Below, piece after piece: positions 13,267-22,700 of a stretch of DNA of 32,954 bases. Under the pieces are notes generated by a model. It was not told the DNA's origin. It did no database searches and saw only the letters and a program-made list of their open reading frames with translations. A program made the position numbers and the translations under genes. The stretch lies in contig JAMOQM010000009.1 in assembly GCA_027064005.1 (NCBI GenBank), positions 1 through 32,954 of the forward strand. Reading direction: 5' to 3'. The DNA comes from Candidatus Cloacimonadota bacterium. Lineage in GTDB: Bacteria; Cloacimonadota; Cloacimonadia; Cloacimonadales; JAMOQM01. How positions within the stretch are numbered: the first letter of the stretch is position 1; each line of letters starts with the position of its first letter.

Positions 13267-15279
13267 TTACCAAAGTCCTTTTTTAAAATTAAAACCTGTT
13301 GAAGGTCTTTCAGCTTCCGATTCACTTAATTTTTTCAAGATTCTATTAAATAAATTCTTGGATGGTTTTTGAAATGAAAAGTCAACTAAAAATTTATTAA
13401 ATCCTTTTTTCTCAAATTTATTTTTGTATTGAAGAACGGAAACAGGTTTTAGCGGAATAATATTTGTCATTCCATCTTTTAATGATTTTCTGTAAATTTC
13501 CGTTTTATCTTCAAAAGTTTCATTATCGTCCACAGTTATCGGCATTCTTGAATAGAAAAGTTGCGGATAAAAATACATCGGAATAAATCCGCTTTTATTA
13601 TTTGAACTGAACAGATTATCAATATCGGTTTCCATTGGATAGATATATTCTTTAATATTTTCCTGAAGAAGAAATCGTGCCGATGCGTCATTTAAGACGT
13701 AAACGTGTTCGTTTGTCATTAAATTTATTTTCTTCATATTTTTAAAAATCAAACTCTGCGAAATATGACTAATCACAAAATTCTTTATTCCGTGGCGAGC
13801 AAATTCATAACATTTATCTTCATAAAAAGAAAGATTTTCTTCAGAAATAAAAAGAGGCAATTCAATATATATTTTTTTCATATTATTGCGGATAAATTTT
13901 TCATTAAGATTAATTGCTTCTAATTCTCTTTGATTTAGATTGAGAATCAGACCATCAATTCTATCCATATAAATTTTTCTCAACCAAGACAAAGTATCTA
14001 TTCTGACAAATACTTCGGTCGATTTTGCATTATTTCTGGTTAAATACAATTGTTTCAAAGCAGCTTTTTTTTGATTTTGGGGAAATTTCATTTTCAAAAC
14101 TTGCCTGATTTGAGGTAATTTTGATTTGAATTTTAGCCCTGATTTCCCAATTAGGAATATTTTATCACCTTTTTGGATTGGCAAACTACGAGTTGATAAT
14201 GATATTTTTTGCCCGGACTTCACATTTTCACATTCAGTATTTTCAGGAAAAATTCGGATATCCTTTATTTTAATTGCCTGACTGTTTGTACCTGATTTTG
14301 GCATTATCCTTAATCTGTCGCCAATTTTTAGAGATTGATGCGGGACAAAAACAAATCTATCGGAATTTACATCTTCTACAAGTCCTAACAAAATTCCCGT
14401 ATAAGAATTTTCAGAGATAGAATTTTTAACAGAATGTCCCATAAAATAAGCTGTTTTTTCACGACCAAAATCATATTGCAACATTTTTTTCGCTTGAGGA
14501 ATTTTGGAATAATCATCCAACGCCATTCGATATGCGGAAGCAACTTGATAAACATATTCCGGTGATTTCATTCTTCCTTCAATTTTCAAAGAACGAATCC
14601 CCATTTTTTCAAACTTAGGTAAATAATCTATCAACTGTAAATCCTTCAAACTAAAAAGGTATTTATCTTCCATCCCTTGTCGGTACAATCTTCGACACGG
14701 TTGTCGGCATTGACCGCGATTAGCACTCATTCCACCGAGGTAACTGCTGAATAAACATTGTCCTGAAAAAGAATAGCATAATGCTCCGTGCACAAACAAT
14801 TCTAAATCCAATTTGGAATGTTTGCTGATTTTGCCGGTTTCGGAGAGTGTTAATTCCCGAGCTAAAATAACTCTTTCAAATCCTTTTTCTTTTGAAAAAT
14901 CCGTACCAAAAGAATTGTGGTTTGACATTTGAGTACTGGCGTGAACCGGTAAATCAGGAAAATATTTTTTCAAAAAATAATAAACGCCCCAATCTTGGAT
15001 AATTACAGCTGCAATTTCCGTTTGATTTAGAATGTAAAGTAAGTCTAATAAACTTGATAATTCTTTATTTTTTATAAGAGTATTCACGGTAATATAAACT
15101 GAAGCATTGTAATCTTTGGCAACTTTAACAAGGGTTGGAACGTCTCCGACAGAGAAATTCTTTGCCCGTTTTCTGGCATTAAATTGACCAACGCCAAGAT
15201 AAACAGCATCTGCCCCACCTTCTAATGCTGCATAAAAAGATTCTGTATTTCCGGCAGGAAGTAATAATTCCGGTTTCAT
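13267..15279 (-). CDS. U32 family protein, RlhA-like size and layout
   Basis: 670 residues. The N-terminal half is a U32 TIM-barrel: LLLPAGNTESFYAALEGGAD at the start, VHASTQMS, then four cysteines (168, 175, 191, 195) in CYSFSGQC and RGQCRQPCR that bind an iron-sulfur cluster in this family, and SLKIEGRMKSPEYV. The C-terminal half resembles the DUF3656-type extension. The length is close to RlhA (E. coli, about 650), which hydroxylates 23S rRNA C2501 using prephenate; shorter U32 proteins such as TrhP modify tRNA. RNA hydroxylation is therefore more likely than proteolysis, despite the peptidase label. The ATG at 15279 has a weak AAGGA upstream (15286-15290). It probably heads the operon with the CoA-transferase genes, an unexplained pairing. 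Confidence 0.85.
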   Translation of the reverse strand: MKPELLLPAGNTESFYAALEGGADAVYLGVGQFNARKRAKNFSVGDVPTLVKVAKDYNASVYITVNTLIKNKELSSLLDLLYILNQTEIAAVIIQDWGVYYFLKKYFPDLPVHASTQMSNHNSFGTDFSKEKGFERVILARELTLSETGKISKHSKLDLELFVHGALCYSFSGQCLFSSYLGGMSANRGQCRQPCRRLYRQGMEDKYLFSLKDLQLIDYLPKFEKMGIRSLKIEGRMKSPEYVYQVASAYRMALDDYSKIPQAKKMLQYDFGREKTAYFMGHSVKNSISENSYTGILLGLVEDVNSDRFVFVPHQSLKIGDRLRIMPKSGTNSQAIKIKDIRIFPENTECENVKSGQKISLSTRSLPIQKGDKIFLIGKSGLKFKSKLPQIRQVLKMKFPQNQKKAALKQLYLTRNNAKSTEVFVRIDTLSWLRKIYMDRIDGLILNLNQRELEAINLNEKFIRNNMKKIYIELPLFISEENLSFYEDKCYEFARHGIKNFVISHISQSLIFKNMKKINLMTNEHVYVLNDASARFLLQENIKEYIYPMETDIDNLFSSNNKSGFIPMYFYPQLFYSRMPITVDDNETFEDKTEIYRKSLKDGMTNIIPLKPVSVLQYKNKFEKKGFNKFLVDFSFQKPSKNLFNRILKKLSESEAERPSTGFNFKKGLW

Positions 15280-15422
15280 TTTTTATCCTTATTTAATATA
15301 TTTCGTTCTGTAATTTATTTCCATTTCGATAAAATCAAATTATTATTTTCTTAATTTTTAGAAAAGGAAAAACTGAAAAAACAATCAACTTTCTCAAAAA
15401 ATGATTCTATCAGATTTTAAAT

Positions 15423-17405
15423 TTAATCTTTCATCAACAATCCGGCATAAATTTCCATCACTGATTTCACATAAAAATCACTGTGATTATAAGCATAAAC
15501 CGCATTATAAATATTTTTGGAAGTGAGTTTTTTCCCACGAAGTCCATTTTTGTATAAATAATTTTCAATGCTCGCAATATTATCTTCGAGAGAATAAATA
15601 TCCACTTTTGATTCCACATTATTTGAATCGATAAAATAACTATTTAATGAGGAGGGAATAAATTGTCCCCATCCGCAAGCACCGGCAAATGAACCGATAT
15701 AATAAAAAACATCGGTTTGCGTTTTTTGGGTAAACCTGTTTAAATGAACAAGTTCATTCAAAGCAAATCTCCTTCTTTTGGGAAGTAACAAATACTGAGA
15801 ATAAAGAGAGTTAAATACATAAAAATTCCCCTTTTGTTTTTTCTCGGCATAATTTGTTTCAATTCCTAAAATAGCAACAATCAGTTGATACGGAATCCCA
15901 TGTTTTTTCTGAACCGATTCTAAAAACTCTTTATGTTTTGAGATAAATTTTTTCCCGCGAACAATTTTTGAATTTACGGCAAAATAGCGTTTATACCAAT
16001 TAAAATCTTTTTTCTTTTTATTTTTAGAAGTTTTTACAACCTGATGTTCAGGCATTCTCGTAAAATATTTTTTCATTTGGGGATAAATTTTAAAATGTTT
16101 ATTGCGGATTTGTTCTGCCAACCAATTTGTATTTACGCCTTTTGCTATCAATTTTTCATTCAATTCTTTTGTTATTTCCAAATATTTTTTGGGAATATTA
16201 TTAAATCTGTCATCTCCGTAAATTAATGTTTTACAATTATTTTCAAGAATCAAACGCGGATTATTATTAGAAATTAATTTCAGCGAATTATCTTCATTAT
16301 TTAAAGAAAATTTTAGATAATGATTTGAATAAAAAGTAATTTTATAAACAGACCCAATTGATGATATTTCTAATAAAGGAACATTTTTTGTTAAACATTG
16401 AAAATCTTTATTTGAAATATACAGATTTTTTACTTTGAAAAAATATGAGCCGTTTTCTCGCGGGGAAGCATTTTCAGCATCAAAATCAAGATACGGTTTG
16501 GATGAAGAAATTAGCTCAAATTTGTATTTCAAACTATAATTTTGTTCATTTAATCTTGTAATATTTTCTTTCCATATTTTTCTTTTATTTTTGAAATCAA
16601 AATCGGAATGTTTTTTCCAAATTCTTGCTTTTTCTTCAGAATCAATTTCAGGATTAGGAAACATTGCTATTTGTTCTTGAATATTTTTCGGCATAATTTC
16701 AATAGCAAAACTGATCCAAAACATATTTTCTTTTATATATTCATTAGAAATATTTGGAAGTTCGGAATTCTGAACCGCTCGGTAAAATAATTCTGTTCGC
16801 AATATATTTTTACTCCGACAAAAATCTGAAAATTCTCTTCCTTCTTTAGAATATTCCGACCAATATTTTTTTTCTTTTTCAATCTCATCTTGATTTAAAT
16901 TATACTCTTGATACAGTCTTAAATCATTGAAATCCTTAAGAAATTTTTCTGTTTGAGAATAATCTTGAGACAAACTTGTAGTCAAAATTTTGAAAATCAG
17001 ATCCATTTCAATTTGCCATCTTGTCATATAATATGAATCAAAAATATGAAGTCCGGAAATCAAATCATTATTAATTTCCACATTCGACAAATGCTTTTCG
17101 ACTTTATTTTTTATTAAATATGAAATAATTGCCGGTTCAAGATTATAGATTTTAATCGCTTCCGAATCCAAATTATCGACATTTTTCAGCCTGTTATTTT
17201 CTACCGAATAATTTGATTTTTTTGAGATATCAAAGAAATTTCGCTTAATATTAATCTCATCCGCATTAAAAAATTCGGCGATTTTTTTCAAATCTTGATT
17301 TAATTTCTCTTCTTTATTCAAAGAATACAAATTCCCTGCCAAGAAAATTATCATCATAAAAATTATTCTAATATATATATTTTGTGTTTTAAACAGTCGC
17401 ATCAT
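15423..17405 (-). CDS. MltB-like lytic murein transglycosylase with large unknown N-terminal region
   Basis: 660 residues. Residues 1-28 form a signal peptide (basic start, then IIFMMIIFLAGNLYS), so the protein is exported; no lipobox cysteine is seen. About 495-655 are an SLT_2/MltB-type transglycosylase domain: HGIPYQLIVAILGIETNYA with catalytic Glu516, then GSFAGACGWGQFIPSSLNSY, and AVYAYNHSDFYVKSV near the end. Such enzymes cleave the MurNAc-GlcNAc bond of peptidoglycan. The 465 residues before it are helical and charged and not recognised; they include a beta-rich part around 290-400. MltB itself is about 360 residues, so the N-terminal region is an addition. GAGGTG (17409-17414) supports the first of two adjacent ATGs. 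recG ends 90 bases upstream. Confidence 0.85.
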   Translation of the reverse strand: MMRLFKTQNIYIRIIFMMIIFLAGNLYSLNKEEKLNQDLKKIAEFFNADEINIKRNFFDISKKSNYSVENNRLKNVDNLDSEAIKIYNLEPAIISYLIKNKVEKHLSNVEINNDLISGLHIFDSYYMTRWQIEMDLIFKILTTSLSQDYSQTEKFLKDFNDLRLYQEYNLNQDEIEKEKKYWSEYSKEGREFSDFCRSKNILRTELFYRAVQNSELPNISNEYIKENMFWISFAIEIMPKNIQEQIAMFPNPEIDSEEKARIWKKHSDFDFKNKRKIWKENITRLNEQNYSLKYKFELISSSKPYLDFDAENASPRENGSYFFKVKNLYISNKDFQCLTKNVPLLEISSIGSVYKITFYSNHYLKFSLNNEDNSLKLISNNNPRLILENNCKTLIYGDDRFNNIPKKYLEITKELNEKLIAKGVNTNWLAEQIRNKHFKIYPQMKKYFTRMPEHQVVKTSKNKKKKDFNWYKRYFAVNSKIVRGKKFISKHKEFLESVQKKHGIPYQLIVAILGIETNYAEKKQKGNFYVFNSLYSQYLLLPKRRRFALNELVHLNRFTQKTQTDVFYYIGSFAGACGWGQFIPSSLNSYFIDSNNVESKVDIYSLEDNIASIENYLYKNGLRGKKLTSKNIYNAVYAYNHSDFYVKSVMEIYAGLLMKD

Positions 17406-17495
17406 TTCACCTCAAAATCTATCTATAATTTTGCCCGTTCTTATCAAGATATTTTTATTAATTTATTGAGAGCCATTTCAATCCTATCCTAATTT

Positions 17496-19574
17496 TTAGA
17501 ATTTGAATAATTTTTCTCTCTCGAAATATCTCGGGAAATAGTTATTATGCAAGCTTTTATGCTTTTCTAATTTTAAATCGTAATCCTCTTTAATTATCTC
17601 AATTGCCAATTCTCTCGCTTCTTCCAAAACATCCTGATCGCGTAAAATATTTGCGTGTCGATAACTTGGCATTCCCGATTGAATTGTCCCGAAAAATTCC
17701 CCCGGACCCCGCAATTCCAAGTCTTTTTCAGCAATTAAAAATCCGTCATTCGTTCTATTCATCATTGATAATCTTTCTCGACCTTCTTTGGAAATCGGCG
17801 GGTATGAAATAAGATAACAAAATGATGCTTCCGAGCCTCGTCCTACTCGACCTCGCAATTGATGCAATTGGCTTAATCCAAACCTTTCGGCGTGTTCAAT
17901 CATCATAATAGTAGCGTTGGCAACATCGATTCCAACTTCAATAACTGTCGTTGAAACCAAAATATCATATTTATGATTTTTAAAATCCAGCATAATTTCA
18001 TCTTTTTCCGCCGGCTTCATTCTTCCGTGTAAAAGAGCACATCTGAATTCTCGGAAAACTTCATCTTTTAATTTATTATAAATCGAAGTTGCATCTAATA
18101 AATCCAATTTTTCAGATTCTTCAACTAAAGGACAAACAACGTAAACTTGACGTCCTTTCTTTAATTCCGCTCTAATTTCTTCATAAACGAGATTTTTCTT
18201 TGAACTTCCTTTCCAAATAGTTGTAACCGGTTTTCGCGAAGGAGGCAATTCATCTATTCTTGAAATATCCAAATCACCAAAAACAGTCATCGAAAGAGAA
18301 CGAGGAATTGGTGTTGCCGACAAATATAACAAATCCGGATAGTTATTTTTTTTAGACAAAACAGAGCGTTGTTTTACTCCAAAACGATGTTGTTCATCAA
18401 TAACAACCAGCCCTAATTTTTTGAAAAATATATCTTTTTGAAAAAGTGCGTGTGTGCCGATAATGATATTTATCTCACCGGTTGCAATTCTTTCTTTAAC
18501 CTTTTTTTTGCCTTTATAATTTCCGCCTTTTATTAATTCTACTTTGATTGAGGTTTGATTTTTAAGAAATGAAGAAATACTTTTTAGATGCTGTTCCGCC
18601 AAAATCTCGGTTGGAGCGACAATTGCCGCCTGAAATCCATTCTCGACCGCAATCAACATTGCAAATAAAACGACAATAGTTTTCCCCGATCCAACATCGC
18701 CTTGAATCAATCTCCGCATTTGTTCTGCCTTTGTCATATCTTTGATAATTTCTTTTAGAACTTTTTTCTGAGCATTTGTCATTTCAAACGGAAGTTCTTT
18801 TTTTAATTGCGAAGTAAATGTTTTATAAAGCTGAAATTTATGCCCTTTTTGAATAACCTTATTTGAATAATATACGCGTGAAAGCATCAGTTGTTGATAA
18901 AATAATTCTTCAAAAACAAATCTTTTTTTGGATTCCTCAACCTTTTCTAAATCTGTTGGAAAATGTATTCTTTGCAGAGCAATATAACGCGGTTCAAATC
19001 CCTTTTTTTTGAGAATAAATTCCGGCAAAGTTTCTTCAATATCTTGATGATAATCTCGAAATAAATTAAGAATCAGCTTTCGCATTCCTTGAGTTGTCAA
19101 AGATGCTGTTAAATTATAAACAGGTAAAATCGACCTTTTCTCCCAAAATTTATCCTGTTTTTCTTTATCCAATAATTCTATTTGAGGATGAATAATTTCA
19201 AAACGACCGGCAAATTCGTTAATTGTACCACCAACCCAAATATTTTGCCCAACTTGTAATTCATCAACCAACCATTTGCCAAATCTAAACCATTTACAAT
19301 TTATAAATCCGCTTTTATCACTGATTTGAACAATAAGTTGCTTTTTCCCGGAGAAAGAATTGTTGTTATTTATTGAGGTTATTTTTCCGGTAAATGAGAC
19401 ATTATCGCCAACATTAAATTGTGAAATAGGAATATTAACTTTTCTATTAATATAGGTTCGCGGGAAAAAATCCAGCAAATCAGCCATTGTGTAAATATCT
19501 AATTTAGCCAATAATTTTGCCTTAAATTCTCCTACACCTTTCAAATATTTTATCTCGGAATTTAAACGATTCAT
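17496..19574 (-). CDS. recG: ATP-dependent DNA helicase RecG
   Basis: 692 residues from the ATG at 19574. A GTG two codons earlier (19580) is part of the Shine-Dalgarno GAGGTG and is rejected. The N-terminal wedge/OB domain (about 50-150: INRKVNIPISQF, NVSFTGKITSI) recognises branched DNA. The helicase motor follows, with Walker A GDVGSGKT (292-299), DEQH box (393-396) in VVIDEQHRFG, SATPIPRSL, ATTVIEVGIDVANA-type motif V (seen as STTVIEVGID) and QLRGRVGRG. RecG remodels stalled forks and Holliday junctions. Length and all motifs are normal, so it looks fully functional. The transglycosylase gene lies 90 bases downstream and may share the transcript. Confidence 0.97.
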   Translation of the reverse strand: MNRLNSEIKYLKGVGEFKAKLLAKLDIYTMADLLDFFPRTYINRKVNIPISQFNVGDNVSFTGKITSINNNNSFSGKKQLIVQISDKSGFINCKWFRFGKWLVDELQVGQNIWVGGTINEFAGRFEIIHPQIELLDKEKQDKFWEKRSILPVYNLTASLTTQGMRKLILNLFRDYHQDIEETLPEFILKKKGFEPRYIALQRIHFPTDLEKVEESKKRFVFEELFYQQLMLSRVYYSNKVIQKGHKFQLYKTFTSQLKKELPFEMTNAQKKVLKEIIKDMTKAEQMRRLIQGDVGSGKTIVVLFAMLIAVENGFQAAIVAPTEILAEQHLKSISSFLKNQTSIKVELIKGGNYKGKKKVKERIATGEINIIIGTHALFQKDIFFKKLGLVVIDEQHRFGVKQRSVLSKKNNYPDLLYLSATPIPRSLSMTVFGDLDISRIDELPPSRKPVTTIWKGSSKKNLVYEEIRAELKKGRQVYVVCPLVEESEKLDLLDATSIYNKLKDEVFREFRCALLHGRMKPAEKDEIMLDFKNHKYDILVSTTVIEVGIDVANATIMMIEHAERFGLSQLHQLRGRVGRGSEASFCYLISYPPISKEGRERLSMMNRTNDGFLIAEKDLELRGPGEFFGTIQSGMPSYRHANILRDQDVLEEARELAIEIIKEDYDLKLEKHKSLHNNYFPRYFEREKLFKF

Positions 19575-19682
19575 TTTCACCTCATTCCAAATAAAAAATT
19601 AGGTTTAGCTAATGCAAGAAATAAATTTAATCTGCCACCTAAATCTTAAATTCTATTCCATATTCATAGGATATTTCCATAA

Positions 19683-19714
19683 AAAAAGTCCCTCTAAATT
19701 TTGAGGGACTTTTT
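19683..19714. terminator. Strong terminator after the giant surface protein gene
   Basis: A 12-bp perfect stem, AAAAAGTCCCTC (19683-19694) with GAGGGACTTTTT (19703-19714), and an 8-base loop. In the minus direction it lies 14 bases past the stop of the 1801-residue gene and ends in a T-run, so it should stop transcription before recG, which needs its own promoter. It is symmetric enough to act on both strands. Confidence 0.9.
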
Positions 19715-19728
19715 GGAATCGTTTCCGA

Positions 19729-22700
19729 TTATTTCAACAAAATAGCTTTTCTTGTTTGATGAATCTTACCCGCATTTAAGTTAATAAAATAAATGCCAGA
19801 ACTTACATCTTTGGAATTTTTATTTTTACCGTTCCAAATTAGAGAATGCATTGCTTCACCTTTTTGAATTCCTTGATGAAATTCATTAACTTTTTGACCT
19901 TTAGTATTATAAATTTTGACAATTACATCAGCATTTTTACTCAAATAGTAATTTATTGTTGTTTGAGGATTAAATGGATTTGGAAAAATCTTTTGAATCC
20001 CCGGTACAATTGTGATTTCCGGTGCATCAGGATTTTGTGGATCACCGGAACCAAGAGTAACGTTTACAGGTCCGAAGAATTGTGAACTTCCGTCCAAATC
20101 AAGACTTTCCAACCAATAATAATATTTTTTGGAAATTTGAACATCATTATCAATATAAGAATAATTACTCTCGTTAGAAGAATTTTCAGCTGGAATTAAA
20201 ACAGAAGTTATTTTGATTCGGCTATTTTCTTCATTAGTTATATTTCGATAAATATTATAACCTAAAATATCTGTTTCCGATTGCGTTATCCATTTTATTT
20301 GAGCAAGATTCTCGGCAGTTTGAATAGCTGTAAATGATGAAAGTTCGACAGGGAGAGTGGATTCATTGCCTTTATTTACAACAAATTCTTCTTCACCTCT
20401 TCTATTGGAAATCCAATCAAAAGCTACTTGTCCCTCAGTAAAAACAACATTATGAGCTTCTGTTTCAACAAGTTCCCAAGCAGTACCATTCAAATGTATT
20501 AATTCTGTTGGAATAAATCCACCTTTGAAATTAAAAGTAGTTCTTGTTGAATTTCCATTGGGAATAGTAAAATGAAGAGTAGCTCCACAATTAGCCGGAT
20601 TTGGAAGCGGTGTATTCGGCTGATCTTGCATCTGAATCGGAATATTTATGTTGCTTACCGCCGAGGTAAAAGTTAAATCAATAGTAGGAGTAACGGCACC
20701 GCTACCAAAATTAATTGGCGGAAAAACTATTTGTGGAGGAGTAGTTCCCGTGTAATTTTGAATTTCTTCATAAACAATTTCGGTAGGTTCTTCATTTGTA
20801 TTTGCAGGTTCTGCCATTACTGTAAATGACCATTCTGTTGGACTTGCACAATTTCCTTGAGCATTGTAAGGAATTATTTTCCAATTTACATTAGATCCCC
20901 AAGCAATTTGATTTAATTGTTTATGATATAATTTATTGGTTGTATATTCTACTGCCTGACCGACTTGAGTACCATTCTGTATAACTTTGAAATATGTTGG
21001 TAAAGTACTTCCGCTGTATCTCCAGCTAACCGTTACTGTTCGTGGCAAATCCGTTGAATTATTTGCCGGAAAAACATTTGTGGCTGCTGTTGGAGCAGAT
21101 CCGAATGCTTGCCATTGTAAATAAGGATAACCGCTATTGTTGCTACTATCTATACTCCAATCACCGGAATTGGTTGTGAAATCCCAATTTGCATTTGTAA
21201 AAGTAGCTTGAGTTTTCATTTCTACCGTGGTTTTTGCTGTAGCTCCTAAACAGGTTGATTGGTTAGAGACTTCACTATCAAAAAAATTGTTTGTATATAT
21301 TTCCGTATCATTTTCATTATGAGCACCAATAAAGCCTTTGTCAGCTGCCAAACCATCAGCATTTCCCCAAATAGTACCTTCCGAACTAAATATTTGAGAA
21401 GCAGAATAGCAATTTTGAATTGTGATATTTCCGGAATTATGACCCATGAATGTTCCAAAAACCGTATTATCCCCTGAAATCCTTACTATCTTTGATTGTG
21501 AATAACAATTACTAATGTTCATTGAATTATTATCTCCAATAAGTCCTCCGCTATACGTAATTCCTTTAACATTTCCATTACTGTAAGAATTACTAATCGT
21601 ATTTGTAGTGTAAATAGAGGTAGTCATTCCTATTAAATTACCGACACATATAGTTCCAATAACAGAATTGCTTACTGAACAAGAGGTTAAATTTTTTCCC
21701 TCATAGTATCCAATTAATCCACCGGTTACTATCTCTCCCTTAACTGTCCCTAAATTAATATGACAATTTTCTATGTCATAACCAAACTTATAGCCAATTA
21801 AAGCACCTGTATTGTTTCTTCCGGTTATATCTGCTGACGCTAATATCAAATTTTTCACATAACCTGATAAATTATTTATATATCCAAACAATCCAACATT
21901 ATCAGTTAAAGATCTGTTGATATATAAATTGCTTATTGTATGATTATCTCCATCATAATTTCCGGTAAATTTGTTAGTCTCATTACCAATTGGAGAAAAT
22001 CCATTGTAAGTCCCATTTCCATCTAAATTCCAGTAAGATGTAGCAGAAGCATCGATATCAGCGGTTTGCTTAAAATATTTATCCCAAACGGAAATATGTG
22101 TGCTTAACCATAATAAATTGTCTAAATTTGCAATTAAATACGGGTCTGCTTCCGTTCCACTTCCGGTTGCCGGTATCCCACCGTTAACAATTGTAATATT
22201 TACCGGATCGAAAAATTGGGAATTTCCATCCGAATCAATACTTTCCAACCAATAATAATATGTTTGTGACATTTGAACACTGTTATCAATATATGAATAA
22301 GTAGTTTCGTTAGGTGAATTTACAGCAGGAATTAATGTAGAAGTTATTTTGGTGCGAGTATTTTCATCATCACTAAAATTTCGATAAATATTGTAACCTG
22401 CCAAATCTAATTCGTATTGCACAGTCCAATTTAATTTAGCAAAATTATCTTGATTTTGAATAACATCAAATGATGTTAGCGCAGCAGGGAAAGTAGAATC
22501 ATATCCAAATTCTCCCGGAGTTCCTGAAGTGCTTGTTAGAGTAGCCCAGTTCCCATTATTTTTACGAATAATTCGTTTATTTACCTGTATTTCCGGAGTT
22601 CCTTCAACTATGGCTTTTGAATTGTAGTTAAGCGCGTAAGCGTATCCTTCGGTAATTTCAAGAGAGCTATTACCGGAATCATAGTTGGTATTTGTTAAAG

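Noticed and set aside
19588-19617. TTG-N19-TTTATTTG upstream of recG resembling the FCB promoter
   Set aside because: The predicted start leaves almost no leader and would remove the ribosome binding site; kept only as a weak variant.
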